Shown here: positions 35,400-44,766 of the stretch, one piece after another
How positions within the stretch are numbered: position 1 is the stretch's first letter
Layout: each line of letters starts with the position of its first letter
NCBI RefSeq assembly: GCF_026226615.1
Contig: NZ_JAJAPB010000011.1
Span: 1-64,000, forward strand
Length of the DNA: 64,000 nt
Source of the DNA: Geovibrio ferrireducens
Lineage (GTDB): Bacteria; Chrysiogenota; Deferribacteres; Deferribacterales; Geovibrionaceae
Direction of reading: 5' to 3'
The notes under the pieces: generated by a model
Database searches by the model: none
The model's input: only the letters and a program-made list of their open reading frames with translations
Told to the model about the DNA's origin: nothing
Program-made: the position numbers and the translations under genes

Positions 35400-36098
35400 T
35401 TAGTCGTCTGAAACGTCTGTTTTCCATCCGGAGAAGATAGAGCTTATATCCCCTGCACGGGTTCTGAAATCCACAAGAGCGGCGGCATACAGATGCACCA
35501 CAAGGAAAGTTGCTATAAGAAACACTACAAAGTAGTGCATCATTCTGATGTACTGAACGTTGCCTATGAGGCTGAACCAGCTAAGCATGCCGTGGAGGGT
35601 TCCGTTCGGGTCATTGAGAGACCAGAGGTAGAAACCGCTGAGTATCTGGAAGAAGAATACAAGGAAAATCGCCAGATATGCATACTGTGCCATAGGGTTG
35701 TGGGTTATTATGTGTTTCGGGTGTTTTTCCAGAAAGGTATAGTATTTCAGGTACTGGATTATAAGTTCCCTGTCCTTTTTGTTAAAAGGATTGTAGAAGG
35801 TGCGCCAGTTGGCGTATTGATTGCCTACTATTACATAAGCCACCCTGAGCAGGACGCTGAAAGTGAACACCATGCCGGCAACATAATGGATAAACCGCAT
35901 CTGTCCCATGACGTATGGTTCGGTAAGTGAGTTGTCATAGGTGAAGAATGGGAAATGGATGTAAAGCCCTGTGCTGATGAGGATCGTTATACAGATTACA
36001 TTAAGCCAGTGACTGAACCTGACAGGCATCTGCCAGACGTAGATGAAACCTTTTGCCGGGCACAGATGCCGCATTTCTGCGGTGAGTTTGGGAGTCAT
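35400..36098 (-). CDS. NiFe-hydrogenase cytochrome b subunit (HyaC-type)
   Basis: Membrane cytochrome b that passes electrons from a periplasmic hydrogenase to quinone. Four membrane helices are visible with haem-ligand His in helix regions (RFSHWLNV, RFIHYVAGM, and MMHYFVVFLIATFLVVHLYA). The RTRAGDISSIFSGWK tail is typical of HyaC/CybH. Length 232 residues matches. No hydrogenase structural or maturation gene is adjacent, so it is an orphan here. GGAGG precedes the ATG. Confidence 0.88.
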   Translation of the reverse strand: MTPKLTAEMRHLCPAKGFIYVWQMPVRFSHWLNVICITILISTGLYIHFPFFTYDNSLTEPYVMGQMRFIHYVAGMVFTFSVLLRVAYVIVGNQYANWRTFYNPFNKKDRELIIQYLKYYTFLEKHPKHIITHNPMAQYAYLAIFLVFFFQILSGFYLWSLNDPNGTLHGMLSWFSLIGNVQYIRMMHYFVVFLIATFLVVHLYAAALVDFRTRAGDISSIFSGWKTDVSDD

Positions 36099-36253
36099 AG
36101 CAACCTCCGGGAAAGTCTTATGAACTAATGATACAACTCTTCATCATCCGTGTCCAGTCGAATAAGTGTTTTATTATGAAAATCAGCTCATTTATCAGTT
36201 GCTTTTTATGCCGCTGGCTCACTGATGCGGGTGAAAAGCAGAGTCTGTTTTAT

Positions 36254-36829
36254 TTATGCGCGTTTTTCAAGATCAGGCAGAATATCCCTCAGAAAAATCT
36301 TAACGCTTATAAGGTCAGAGCCTTCAAGTTTGCGGAGTATTTCATAGTATTTTTCCTCAAACGGTGATTTGTTGCCGAGGTTTTTTTCATAAAGGCATTC
36401 AAGAACAGCGTCTATATTATCTGCGTATTTCAGGATTCTGCCTTCGATTGAGGAGTCCTTACCGTCAAAGAGTATATCCCTGAAAACACCTCTGTACGGC
36501 TCACTGAAAGAGCTCAGAAGCATGTCCTCAGCGATGAGAACCTCTATCTCCTCCACCATGTGCTTCATCTTTTCTGTTCTGTGTTTCACATGGCTGAGAA
36601 TATCCCCTGTAAAAGCTTCGGAAACGTCGTGGTTAAGGGCTTTTTTGTAAAGTCTGCCCCAGTCTATCCTGTTTCCGGCGTTCTCCTCCATGATACCGAG
36701 AAGCTGCGCTATCTGCGCCACAGAGAAGGAATGCTCCGCCACGGAAGCCCGTCTGTGCATGAAGTCACTGGCCCAGCGGCCTATATTGTTCAGTTTTTTG
36801 ACTGATAAAAGATAATCTGCTATGCTCAT
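36254..36829 (-). CDS. HD-domain hydrolase, YfbR-like
   Basis: Metal-dependent phosphohydrolase of 191 residues. MHRRASVAEHSFSVAQIA carries the first His, ALNHDVSEAFTGDIL the HD pair, and KYADNIDAVLECLYEK the last Asp. The order matches YfbR-type 5'-deoxynucleotidases, so a dNMP phosphatase role is probable. It is monocistronic. The 155 bases after it (36099-36253) hold no gene that I can see. Confidence 0.8.
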   Translation of the reverse strand: MSIADYLLSVKKLNNIGRWASDFMHRRASVAEHSFSVAQIAQLLGIMEENAGNRIDWGRLYKKALNHDVSEAFTGDILSHVKHRTEKMKHMVEEIEVLIAEDMLLSSFSEPYRGVFRDILFDGKDSSIEGRILKYADNIDAVLECLYEKNLGNKSPFEEKYYEILRKLEGSDLISVKIFLRDILPDLEKRA

Positions 36830-36948
36830 TATTCACCCTGAAATTCTCTCGGCGCTATCATACCTGTACAGGTATGATCATGCAATCAATTCTCTTTACA
36901 GAGGATATGACATGGCATATCCTTTATTAAAAATTGATGCGGAAGATA

Positions 36949-37134
36949 ATGAGTGAAAAAGAGATAAAGTGCCTTACCTGCGTTCATCTGAGAAAAATTA
37001 AGATGGCCGAACTGAAAGGCTCATGGAAAATGCGCTGTGCTGTCACCGGGCGTTTCATGAAGGACGCTAAAACAAGGTGCAGGGATTATGAATCGGAAAC
37101 GTGGGAACGTTTTGTCGATGAGGAAACCAAATAG
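36949..37134 (+). CDS. Cysteine-rich mini-protein
   Basis: 61 residues, no recognised family. Four cysteines in CLTC...RCAVTG...TRCRDY fit a small zinc-binding or redox knuckle. ATG 36949 is preferred with GGAAG just upstream; an in-frame ATG at 36937 would add 4 residues. It ends 9 bases before the malic enzyme gene, with the GAGG of that gene in the gap, so the two form a likely operon. Confidence 0.6.
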   Translation: MSEKEIKCLTCVHLRKIKMAELKGSWKMRCAVTGRFMKDAKTRCRDYESETWERFVDEETK

Positions 37135-37143
37135 GAGGAACCA

Positions 37144-38481
37144 ATGCTTTTTGAATATTCGAACAAAACCATAAAATCGATCAGAGTGAAAATAAGCGAT
37201 AAACCCGGCTATCTCGGCAGACTGACCTCCCTTGTGGGCAGTATGGACGGTATGTTCGGCGAGATAAAGTCTGTCCACATAGGTAAAGGCTACAAAATAC
37301 GCGATCTGGATGTCTATACCGACGGTGAGGAGCAGCTTAAGGCAATCCTCAAAGAGGTGGAAAAACTTGAAGGCATAGAGATAATAGCAGTTAAGGATAT
37401 AGTTGAAGAATACCATCAGGGGGGCAAGGTGAAGGTTGTGCCCACTGTTTCTGTGGAGACCATCGACGACCTTAAAATAGTCTATACACCGGGCGTTGCA
37501 TCCATATGCAAACAGATAGCCGCCGATAAGTCGCTGGCTGACAGGTTCACAACCATCCCCAATAATGTGGCCATTGTCACCAACGGAACGGCTATCCTCG
37601 GTCTCGGCGATATTGGCGCTGTTGCGGGAATGCCTGTTATGGAAGGCAAGGCGCTTCTTTTCAGCCGTCTTGCGGATATAAACGGAGTGCCGATTCTTAT
37701 CGAATCTCATGATTCGGAAGTTATTATAGAAACAGTAAAAAACATTGCGCCCACTTTCGGGGCGATCAAACTTGAGGATATAAAGGCGCCGGAGTGCTTC
37801 GAAATCGAGGAAAGGCTCCAGAATATGCTTAATATTCCTGTTATGCATGACGACCAGCACGGAACGGCGGTTGTTGTTCTGGCGGCTCTTCTGAATATTG
37901 CCAAGTACACCTTCCTTAACCTTCATCAGTCCAGTGTCGGCTTCATAGGCCTCGGCGCGGCCGGAACTGGTATCTTCAAGCTGCTTAAGGCTTACGGGGT
38001 GACCAAGCTTATAGGAACGGATCTCAATGCACAGGCAAAAGAACTGTTCAGGGAGCTTGGCGGCACGCCTACGGATCTTGCGGGGGTAATGAAAAACTCT
38101 AAAATCGTAATAGCTACCACCGGCTGCCCTGATCTCATTAAGCCTGAGATGATACAGCCAGGACAGGTGGTTCTGGCGCTTTCTAACCCTAATCCTGAGA
38201 TAGACCCGGAGCTTGCTGTTAAATCCGGCGCGATATTCGCTGCCGACGGAAAGTCGGTTAATAATGCGCTGGCATTTCCCGGCCTGTTCAAAGGGGCGCT
38301 CTCATCCAAAGCAAAAACCATCAATGACCGGATGAAGATTGCCGCTGCAAAGACCATTGCCTCTTTTGCTCTGGACGGTGACCTTGTGCCCAACATTCTG
38401 GACAGAAAAGTGCATGATGCCGTGGCTCTTGCCGTTGAGCAGGAAGCATTCAAATCCGGAGCCGCAGTAAACCCGGAGTAG
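37144..38481 (+). CDS. NAD(P)-dependent malic enzyme with N-terminal ACT domain
   Basis: Decarboxylates malate to pyruvate. Residues about 1-85 look like an ACT regulatory domain ([21 protein letters not shown]). The malic domain follows with [36 protein letters not shown] and [18 protein letters not shown]; the nucleotide-binding fold is [14 protein letters not shown]. Size 445 residues is usual for the short bacterial form. The ACT domain suggests control by an amino acid. Its Cys-rich neighbour upstream is of unknown relation. Confidence 0.93.
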   Translation: MLFEYSNKTIKSIRVKISDKPGYLGRLTSLVGSMDGMFGEIKSVHIGKGYKIRDLDVYTDGEEQLKAILKEVEKLEGIEIIAVKDIVEEYHQGGKVKVVPTVSVETIDDLKIVYTPGVASICKQIAADKSLADRFTTIPNNVAIVTNGTAILGLGDIGAVAGMPVMEGKALLFSRLADINGVPILIESHDSEVIIETVKNIAPTFGAIKLEDIKAPECFEIEERLQNMLNIPVMHDDQHGTAVVVLAALLNIAKYTFLNLHQSSVGFIGLGAAGTGIFKLLKAYGVTKLIGTDLNAQAKELFRELGGTPTDLAGVMKNSKIVIATTGCPDLIKPEMIQPGQVVLALSNPNPEIDPELAVKSGAIFAADGKSVNNALAFPGLFKGALSSKAKTINDRMKIAAAKTIASFALDGDLVPNILDRKVHDAVALAVEQEAFKSGAAVNPE

Positions 38482-38487
38482 GGGAAT

Positions 38488-38739
38488 ATGAAAAAGAACA
38501 TAACAGCCGTCATTGCGGCTGCTTTTCTCCTCTCAGGGTGTTCCATGACCCGTGAGTTCGGGGACAGCTTTAAGCGGGAATATAATAAAGCCAAACCCGA
38601 AGCAAAGCAGCAATGGAAAGAAACAAAAGAGGGGGCTAAGGAACTGCCCTCCGAGGCTAAGGACGCTGCTGTCAAATTCAAGGACGGAACAGTGGATGTC
38701 TATGAAGGAGTAAAGGAAGACCTTAAGAAAATTCATTGA
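38488..38739 (+). CDS. Small lipoprotein
   Basis: 83 residues, with a lipoprotein signal AAAFLLSGC (Cys at residue 19). The rest is one charged amphipathic helix with repeated KxAK/EAK spacing. It begins 6 bases after the malic enzyme stop. No family recognised; abundant small lipoproteins of this kind are usually structural. Confidence 0.7.
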   Translation: MKKNITAVIAAAFLLSGCSMTREFGDSFKREYNKAKPEAKQQWKETKEGAKELPSEAKDAAVKFKDGTVDVYEGVKEDLKKIH

Positions 38740-38825
38740 GCAGAAAGGTTCCTTTAATCTTGAGTTTCCGCTGATTAGTGTTTATTATTTTTTCGGTTCA
38801 TTACGTTTTTTTATAGGGTGAGGGG

Positions 38826-39815
38826 ATGCCTGAGAATATTTTATTGGTATGGATAGGTAAAATAGGGGATTTTGTTGTTTCCACAGCTTTTATAAGAGCT
38901 TTGCGCAAAAAATATCCGGATGCTCATATAACCATTGTTCTGAGTGACTTTGTTGCGGAACTGGCGGGTACAGTACCGGAGCTTGATAAAATAATTGTCT
39001 TTCCCAAAAAGAAAATAGCAAGAAATCTCCTCCCTTTCATAAGAACATATTTCGGAAGAAAGTGGGATCTTTGTATAGACCTCAATCCCAGCCGCTCCAC
39101 CTCTGCCGGCTGGCTCACACGGCTTTCCGGAGCACAGAGACGGGTTTCATCATACAATGAAAACTGTGAGAAATTTTATACAGAAATGATAAATGTGGGT
39201 GTAAATAAGGACCATATGCTCGATATTTACAGGCAGTTTGCCGAATATTTTGATGCAGGTGCAGAGTTTGACTACAAGCTTTCCATAGCCTTTTCTGATG
39301 CGGATATGAAAGCAGCAGAAGAGATAATGGCGAAAATGGGAATAAACAAGGACGATAAATTTGCCGTTGTTCATCCGGGCAACTTCACAAAACCCCGCTC
39401 ATGCTGGGCTGCGGATAAATTTGCCGCACTCACGGCTTATATTGCAGAACATTCTGAATTCAGACCTGTTTTCATATCAGGCCCCGGTGAGAATGAAAAA
39501 GTAGAGGCAATAATCTCTGCATCTGGTGTTATCTGTCCTATGGCTCCGAATATGCCTCTGTCTGTTCTTGCTGCGTTTTTGAGCCATGCTTCCATGTTCA
39601 TAGGCAACTCGACAGGAACGCTGCATATTGCTGAGGCAGTGGGAGTGCCCACACTGAGCTTTAACAGGGCTTATTCCTATGATGTCTGGCGCCCGATTTC
39701 CCCCGGATCCGTTGCAATAAGAGGACCTGAAAAAGAGATAGGCAGCCTCCCTTACGAAACGGGTCTGGAAGGGCTTAAGAAACTTTTTGAGCTTAACGGT
39801 TTCAGCTTCAGATAA
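38826..39815 (+). CDS. Glycosyltransferase family 9 (heptosyltransferase type)
   Basis: Transfers a heptose-type sugar to the lipopolysaccharide core on the cytoplasmic face. LLVWIGKIGDFVVSTAFIRALRKKYPDA is shortened here to its key GKIGDFVVSTAF, typical of GT9 N termini; VVHPGN and the SHASMFIGNSTGTLHIAEAVGVP nucleotide-sugar site lie in the C-terminal half. Length 329 residues is standard. GTGAGGGG directly precedes the ATG. Confidence 0.9.
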   Translation: MPENILLVWIGKIGDFVVSTAFIRALRKKYPDAHITIVLSDFVAELAGTVPELDKIIVFPKKKIARNLLPFIRTYFGRKWDLCIDLNPSRSTSAGWLTRLSGAQRRVSSYNENCEKFYTEMINVGVNKDHMLDIYRQFAEYFDAGAEFDYKLSIAFSDADMKAAEEIMAKMGINKDDKFAVVHPGNFTKPRSCWAADKFAALTAYIAEHSEFRPVFISGPGENEKVEAIISASGVICPMAPNMPLSVLAAFLSHASMFIGNSTGTLHIAEAVGVPTLSFNRAYSYDVWRPISPGSVAIRGPEKEIGSLPYETGLEGLKKLFELNGFSFR

Positions 39816-39839
39816 AAAAAGGGCGGAGAACCTCCGCCC
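39814..39839 (-). terminator. Terminator of the chemoreceptor gene
   Basis: GGGCGGAG and CTCCGCCC arms (8 bp, 3-base loop) followed on the minus strand by a run of seven T. It is right at the end of the glycosyltransferase gene and can serve only the minus strand well. Confidence 0.82.
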
Positions 39840-39850
39840 GATTAAACAGT

Positions 39851-41620
39851 CTATTTCTTGATTTCTTCCGGCATTATACCGCTTATAAGCGCTCCCCAGT
39901 GTTTGCCTTTAATGTAAATAGGCATGGAGATGTCGTTAAATACTTCGCCAGTGTCCCTTATAACAGTCTGGAGAAGTATGGGCTTCTGGTTTTGTGCCCG
40001 CTTTTTCTCAGCCAGTGAACCGAAGTAAATTTTCATATGGCGGCTGAATTTCAGGTCAGTATCTTTGTTTCCCGTAAGTTCCCTTGAAAACTCCGAATGG
40101 TGCACAGGAAGATAGCCTTTTCTGGTTACAGGCACAGAGTAGATAAGCTGGGGCATCCTGCGGAGGATGCTGTCGAGCTTGCTCTGAATCTCGCTTTTAA
40201 AGGCGTTTCTGTATGAAATATCGTATTTCTGCGGGAAAGTGTTCTTGATGGCTGAACAGTTTTCATCAAATACATTGATGCCTTTTTCAGCAAGCTTTTC
40301 AAGGCTTGTCTGAATCTCATTCCTGAAAACCGAAAGCTCAGCGGCAATTTTTTCAAACTCGCCCCTTCCGGTCTTGAATGTGGCCATGATTTCCTGAAGC
40401 TCTTCCGCTTCATCGCGCAGAGTATTTGTGCTGCTTCTGGTTTCTGTCATCATATGTGCAACCTGATTGCTCAGTTCCCTTATGCTGACTATATTTTCAT
40501 GCACTTCGCTGTTTGTTACGGAAAGTTCCTCAATGGCGGATGCGATGGTCATAAGCTGTGCGTTGTTTCTTTCGAAGTCATTTACCATTGTAACAAATTT
40601 AGTGGCTGATTCGGTAACAACATTCTTAGTGTTTTCAGTGTAACTGACAATAACCTCTGTTTCTTTTTCGGTGTTCTTGACCAGAGTGATCATGTCACTG
40701 ACATTATGCTCAATTTCATCGGTGGCATCTTTGACCCTTTCCGCGAGCTTGCGCACCTCATCAGCAACCACGGCAAAGCCTCTGCCGTGTTCACCTGCTC
40801 TGGCGGCTTCTATAGCGGCGTTAAGGGCAAGCAGGTTTGTCTGTTCCGATATATCCTTAATCAGTGAGATGATTTGCTTAATATTTGCCGAGTTGTTGGA
40901 AAGGGCATCAACTGTATTTCCGAAGGTTCCCAGCATGGAGCCGACCTGCGATATTTCACCGCTGGCTTCCTCAAGCCGCACAGAAATATCCTTTGCGCTT
41001 TCAAGGTTTGTGGTTGTGGATGATGATATTTCCTGTGAGTTTATGGCGATCTCGTTAATTGCTGTTGTGGACTGTTCGCTTGCTGTGTAGATAAGCTCTG
41101 CCATTTCGTTCTGTTTGTTAATGCTGCCTGTGGCAAAGTCAACAGCCTTACTGACCCTTTCACCGCCTATTGCGACCTCAATGCCTATGTTCCTCGAAAT
41201 ACATATGTTTCTGCGAAGGTGATCCATAAAGGAGTCATAGCTTTCAGCCATTTGTCTGAATTCGTCATAACTCATTTTCGGCAGTGAGCAGGAAATGTCG
41301 CTGGAGTTTGTATCTGTACTTTCAAAAACATGGATCATGGCTTTTACCGGTCGGATAAACAGGTGGCGCATGAATAATATAATGAACGTACCTGCTCCGA
41401 TGCTGAGACAGAGCATTACAGCTATAATAAGCAGTGAGCCGTTAAGAAAGGATTCCATTTCCGGTATGCCTGCATGGGCTGAGAATGACTTTTCCCTCAT
41501 ATATAAAGTTGTTACGGTAATTAAATTCAGAAGAATCAGAAAGCCGACATTACCGATAATTTTTTTGGATATTGAATCAAAGAAGTGTTTCTCAAGATAT
41601 TCATAGATCTTCATAAACAT
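39851..41620 (-). CDS. Methyl-accepting chemotaxis protein with C-terminal sensor module
   Basis: Inner-membrane chemoreceptor, 589 residues from ATG 41620 (AGGTGG 6 bases upstream; the open frame extends to 41653). Two helices (about 20-40 and 61-83) enclose only about 20 periplasmic residues, so there is no external ligand domain. HAMP follows, then the signalling hairpin with [20 protein letters not shown] and [16 protein letters not shown]. After the hairpin a domain of about 150 residues continues ([35 protein letters not shown]), seen at the C terminus of some MCPs. Sensing is therefore probably cytoplasmic. It shares a divergent intergenic region with lapE. Confidence 0.88.
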   Translation of the reverse strand: MFMKIYEYLEKHFFDSISKKIIGNVGFLILLNLITVTTLYMREKSFSAHAGIPEMESFLNGSLLIIAVMLCLSIGAGTFIILFMRHLFIRPVKAMIHVFESTDTNSSDISCSLPKMSYDEFRQMAESYDSFMDHLRRNICISRNIGIEVAIGGERVSKAVDFATGSINKQNEMAELIYTASEQSTTAINEIAINSQEISSSTTTNLESAKDISVRLEEASGEISQVGSMLGTFGNTVDALSNNSANIKQIISLIKDISEQTNLLALNAAIEAARAGEHGRGFAVVADEVRKLAERVKDATDEIEHNVSDMITLVKNTEKETEVIVSYTENTKNVVTESATKFVTMVNDFERNNAQLMTIASAIEELSVTNSEVHENIVSIRELSNQVAHMMTETRSSTNTLRDEAEELQEIMATFKTGRGEFEKIAAELSVFRNEIQTSLEKLAEKGINVFDENCSAIKNTFPQKYDISYRNAFKSEIQSKLDSILRRMPQLIYSVPVTRKGYLPVHHSEFSRELTGNKDTDLKFSRHMKIYFGSLAEKKRAQNQKPILLQTVIRDTGEVFNDISMPIYIKGKHWGALISGIMPEEIKK

Positions 41621-41929
41621 AAAAAACCACCTGACAATAAATCTTACAGACATTAAAGGTTATACAAGGTTGTGCTGTCAAGATATTCTTTTAAATATCA
41701 CGACTTTACATCTTTTACATATGCTCACTCATTTATTAAACGTCATCAGATCTATTAATGATTTAAAGCAGCATTACCGATAGTCATTTTCGTAAATTTA
41801 ATCGGCAGCACTGATAATTTAATTAATTCTTATGCTGCAATACAGTGTTAAATATAATTACATAGTTCTCTTTTTCCGAAAACAATTATTTTTAGCCATT
41901 GTCAGAAAATTATTTTAGGGCGCAAAAAA

Positions 41930-41947
41930 ATTGTACAAAAGTACAAT
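41930..41947. promoter_or_regulatory. Palindromic operator candidate ATTGTAC-N4-GTACAAT
   Basis: A perfect 7-bp inverted repeat with a 4-base AAAA spacer, centred about 157 bases before the lapE ATG. The same core, GTAC-N4-GTAC with pyrimidine-pyrimidine flanks, occurs upstream of lapA at 58742-58757. It is a good candidate site for a dimeric regulator of the adhesin system, possibly the LuxR-type protein of this operon. It could also act on the divergent chemoreceptor gene. Confidence 0.6.
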
Positions 41948-42025
41948 ATAGCTTTAGTTTCTTATAAACAAGAAGAAAACACATGTTTACACACTTTGTT
42001 CTATCTTATTGATATTAATTTCTGT

Positions 42026-42053
42026 TTGATTCCTTGCGCAAGAGTGGTATTAT
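42026..42053 (+). promoter_or_regulatory. Possible sigma-70 promoter of the lapE operon
   Basis: TTGATT (42026-42031), 16-base spacer, TATTAT (42048-42053). The match is moderate and the region is AT-rich, so other promoters are possible. Confidence 0.35.
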
Positions 42054-42095
42054 CTAATTGTCATTATTGCGTACACCAATAACAGGAGTGTTAGT

Positions 42096-44084
42096 ATGTG
42101 CTTATTGAATAGCTTAAGGAGAAAACTTCTCTTAGTTACGGCTCTGTTTTCTCTGTTATGCACGGCAGGATTTGTATCCTCTGCATACGCGGATGAAAAC
42201 CTGTCACCCATGCAGTCCGACATGGCTCAGACTGCTCAGTTCATGCCTCTTCAGGAGGTACTGAAAGATATTGTTAAAACAAACCCGGAAGTTCTTGAAG
42301 CTCTGAAAAGGTACCAGACGGTCAAATCAGAACTCGGAATGGCCAAAAGCGGCTACAGACCTAACATAAGCGCTGAAGCCAGCATCGGGCCGGAAGTCAC
42401 AAAAGGCTACGACACCAATTATGAAAGTGAAGACCTTATCGCAAGAAGAGCAGGAATATATGCGCGCCAGAACCTCTTTAACGGAATGCACACTTCAAAT
42501 TATGTTAAAGAGACTGAATCACGCGTAAAAGCAGCAGCTTATGATGTCCTCAATACTGCGAACAGGGTTTTTCTGGAAGCAGCGGAAGCTTATCTGGAAG
42601 TTCTGAAAACTGCAGAACTGGTTGAACTGGCCAGACAGAATGTTATTACGCAGGCTCAGATACTTAAACAGATAAAAGAAAAAACTGATTCCGGCTTCGG
42701 AAGGGCATCTGATCTTTCCAACTCAGAATCACGCTTCGCACTCTCCAGAAGCAACTTCATCTCTCAGCAGCAGGATCTTAATCAGGCAATAGTGAAATTC
42801 CACAGGCAGTTCGGCCGCATCCTCAGACCGGAAGTGTTCATAGTGCCCGAACCTGAGGGAACCCTTCCTTCCACAAAAGAAGAAGCTGTTGATATGGCTC
42901 TTCATGTGCATCCTGCCCTCCGTGTTGCAAACTATAACATAGAGGTAAGGAAGTACACTCTCTCCAAAGACAAATCAGCCTATTGGCCTTCACTTGACCT
43001 CGAACTTCAGGCTGAACACAGCAACGATGTCGGCGGTGATGACGGCTGGACAAACAACGCAGGAGCTTTCCTGAAACTCAGCTACACTTTATATGACGGC
43101 GGCATAAGAAAAGCACGCAAAGCCGGCAACTATGAATCAATGCTTAAAGAGTATCAGAGAAGCTACATCGAACGCAGAAATGTCAATGAGACAGTCGGCC
43201 TTGCATGGAACATTTTTATCGCTGAGCAGACAAAGAAACTGTTCCTCACCGAACACGTTGACATGAGCGAAAAAACCCTTGTTGAGTTTAAAGAGGAATA
43301 TCACCTCGGCAGAAGAACTCTTCTTGAGCTGCTTGATATTGAAACAGAATATTTCACTGCGCAGAACTCATTTGTTCAGTCAAAATTCTCTTTCCTGACA
43401 TCATACTACAGGCTTGCTCAGGCAACAGGCATGCTTCTCAACGAGTTTGAAACCGGTCTCTTCGAAAAAGTGGATCTCAAAGACTACAAAGACGAATTTG
43501 ACTACGCTCTTTACAAAAAACTCGGCGAAGACAGAGATAAGGATACAGTGAAGGACACTGCTGACCAGTGCGACAACTCACTGCTTAATTCTGACACTCT
43601 GCCTTGGGGCTGCTTTGATAAGAGAGGTCTTGAAGTAGGCTATAATGTTCCTGAAAAAATAGAGCCTTATATCCTCCCGAAAGAGCAAAGACCCGCAGTC
43701 AAAGAACAGAGAGTTCTTGCCATAGACGAATCGAAAAAGGAACAGTCCTTCCATCTGGACATAATCAATTTCAACTTCGACTCAGCAGAACTCACACCTG
43801 AAGCGCGCGAGTATCTTAAAACCATAGCCGGACAGCTTAAAGCGCTTAAAGACTACAAACTTGAAATAGTCGGCCACACCGATATTTCCGGTACAAGAAG
43901 ATATAACCAGCAACTTTCCGAAAAAAGGGCAGAAACAGTGGTGAATGAACTTGCGGCTCTGGGTGTTGATAAAAATATCATGACATCCTACGGCAAAGGA
44001 AGCGCATCACCTATCGTCAGCAACCAGACCCTTGAAGGAAGACAGAAAAACAGACGTATAGAGTTTAAGCTTATCAGAAACTGA
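42096..44084 (+). CDS. lapE: LapE-like outer-membrane channel: TolC fused to OmpA
   Basis: Outer-membrane exit pore for the adhesin. A long signal peptide ends near SSAYA. Residues about 50-460 are a TolC-family protein in two repeats (LYDGGIRKARKAG and HLGRRTLLELLDIETEY are standard landmarks). A short thrombospondin-type-3-like segment (DRDKDTVKDTADQC) leads to a C-terminal OmpA domain (FNFDSAELTPEAREYL, HTDISGTRRYNQQLSEKRAE, RRIEF) with the diaminopimelate-binding Asp and Arg in place. The fusion would anchor the pore to peptidoglycan. AGGAG lies 8 bases before the ATG. It begins the operon lapE-lapG-lapD-lapB-lapC-luxR. Confidence 0.9.
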   Translation: MCLLNSLRRKLLLVTALFSLLCTAGFVSSAYADENLSPMQSDMAQTAQFMPLQEVLKDIVKTNPEVLEALKRYQTVKSELGMAKSGYRPNISAEASIGPEVTKGYDTNYESEDLIARRAGIYARQNLFNGMHTSNYVKETESRVKAAAYDVLNTANRVFLEAAEAYLEVLKTAELVELARQNVITQAQILKQIKEKTDSGFGRASDLSNSESRFALSRSNFISQQQDLNQAIVKFHRQFGRILRPEVFIVPEPEGTLPSTKEEAVDMALHVHPALRVANYNIEVRKYTLSKDKSAYWPSLDLELQAEHSNDVGGDDGWTNNAGAFLKLSYTLYDGGIRKARKAGNYESMLKEYQRSYIERRNVNETVGLAWNIFIAEQTKKLFLTEHVDMSEKTLVEFKEEYHLGRRTLLELLDIETEYFTAQNSFVQSKFSFLTSYYRLAQATGMLLNEFETGLFEKVDLKDYKDEFDYALYKKLGEDRDKDTVKDTADQCDNSLLNSDTLPWGCFDKRGLEVGYNVPEKIEPYILPKEQRPAVKEQRVLAIDESKKEQSFHLDIINFNFDSAELTPEAREYLKTIAGQLKALKDYKLEIVGHTDISGTRRYNQQLSEKRAETVVNELAALGVDKNIMTSYGKGSASPIVSNQTLEGRQKNRRIEFKLIRN

Positions 44085-44098
44085 TGTTATACTGAGTA

Positions 44099-44761
44099 AT
44101 GATAAACTTTAAACGAATAATGCTTATAGTATCCGCAGCAGTGACAGTTTATGTCGCTGCTGCGGTTTCATCTGAGATGTTTTATGTTCCGGAGGATGTC
44201 CGAAGCACCTTTAAAAGCCGTTATGGTGATCAGGCTGATAAAAGGCTTGCCGGGCTTCTCAGTCTTATGAATGAGATTGCGTCCGCCGACGAGGAAACAA
44301 AAATTATTGAGGTCAATAAGTTTTTCAATCAGGTTGAATACCGTTCTGACGCGCTGGTGTGGGGTAAGAGCGATTATTGGGCAAGCAGGCTGGAGTTTAT
44401 AGGGAAGGGGATGGGTGACTGTGAGGATTATGCCGTGGCAAAGTTCCTTACTCTCATTCAACTTGGTGTTCCTCAGGAGAAACTTTTTCTCACGTACGTT
44501 AAAGCCATAGGTTATGCCGAGGTTGCTCACATGGTTGTATCATATTACCCGCAAAAAGGCGCTGTTCCGCTTGTTCTTGATAATTACAACAAGCAGATTC
44601 TGCCCGCAACTAAAAGAAACGATCTGGTTCCCGTTTACAGCTTCACTGCTAATGATCTCTACATACAGAAACAGCAGGGGCTCGGAAAAAGGGTTAATCC
44701 CTCCTCGTCCAAAAACCTGCAAAAGCTGAAAGAAATCGACCTTGAAATATATAAGAGGTAA
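44099..44761 (+). CDS. lapG: LapG-type periplasmic cysteine protease
   Basis: Transglutaminase-like cysteine peptidase that cuts the adhesin N terminus and frees it from the cell. An N-terminal signal/anchor helix (IMLIVSAAVTVYVAAAV) is followed by the catalytic triad in order: Cys in GMGDCEDYA, His in EVAHMVV and Asp in LVLDNYN. WGKSDYW precedes the Cys as in LapG. Length 220 residues matches. In known systems it needs calcium and is held by c-di-GMP-bound LapD. It lies directly before lapD, as in Pseudomonas. Confidence 0.93.
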   Translation: MINFKRIMLIVSAAVTVYVAAAVSSEMFYVPEDVRSTFKSRYGDQADKRLAGLLSLMNEIASADEETKIIEVNKFFNQVEYRSDALVWGKSDYWASRLEFIGKGMGDCEDYAVAKFLTLIQLGVPQEKLFLTYVKAIGYAEVAHMVVSYYPQKGAVPLVLDNYNKQILPATKRNDLVPVYSFTANDLYIQKQQGLGKRVNPSSSKNLQKLKEIDLEIYKR

Positions 44762-44766
44762 CTAAA

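Larger units (their letters stand above)
41621..42095. other. 475-base AT-rich divergent regulatory region
   Basis: Gene-free spacer between the chemoreceptor and the lapE operon, among the most AT-rich stretches of the otherwise moderate-GC part of the window. It contains the palindrome and the promoter listed separately. I find no small ORF with a ribosome site and no terminator. Confidence 0.55.

Noticed and set aside
37021-37926. 301-codon minus-strand open frame
   Set aside because: Antisense to the malic enzyme and the Cys-rich ORF; the sense frames have clear family motifs and good starts.
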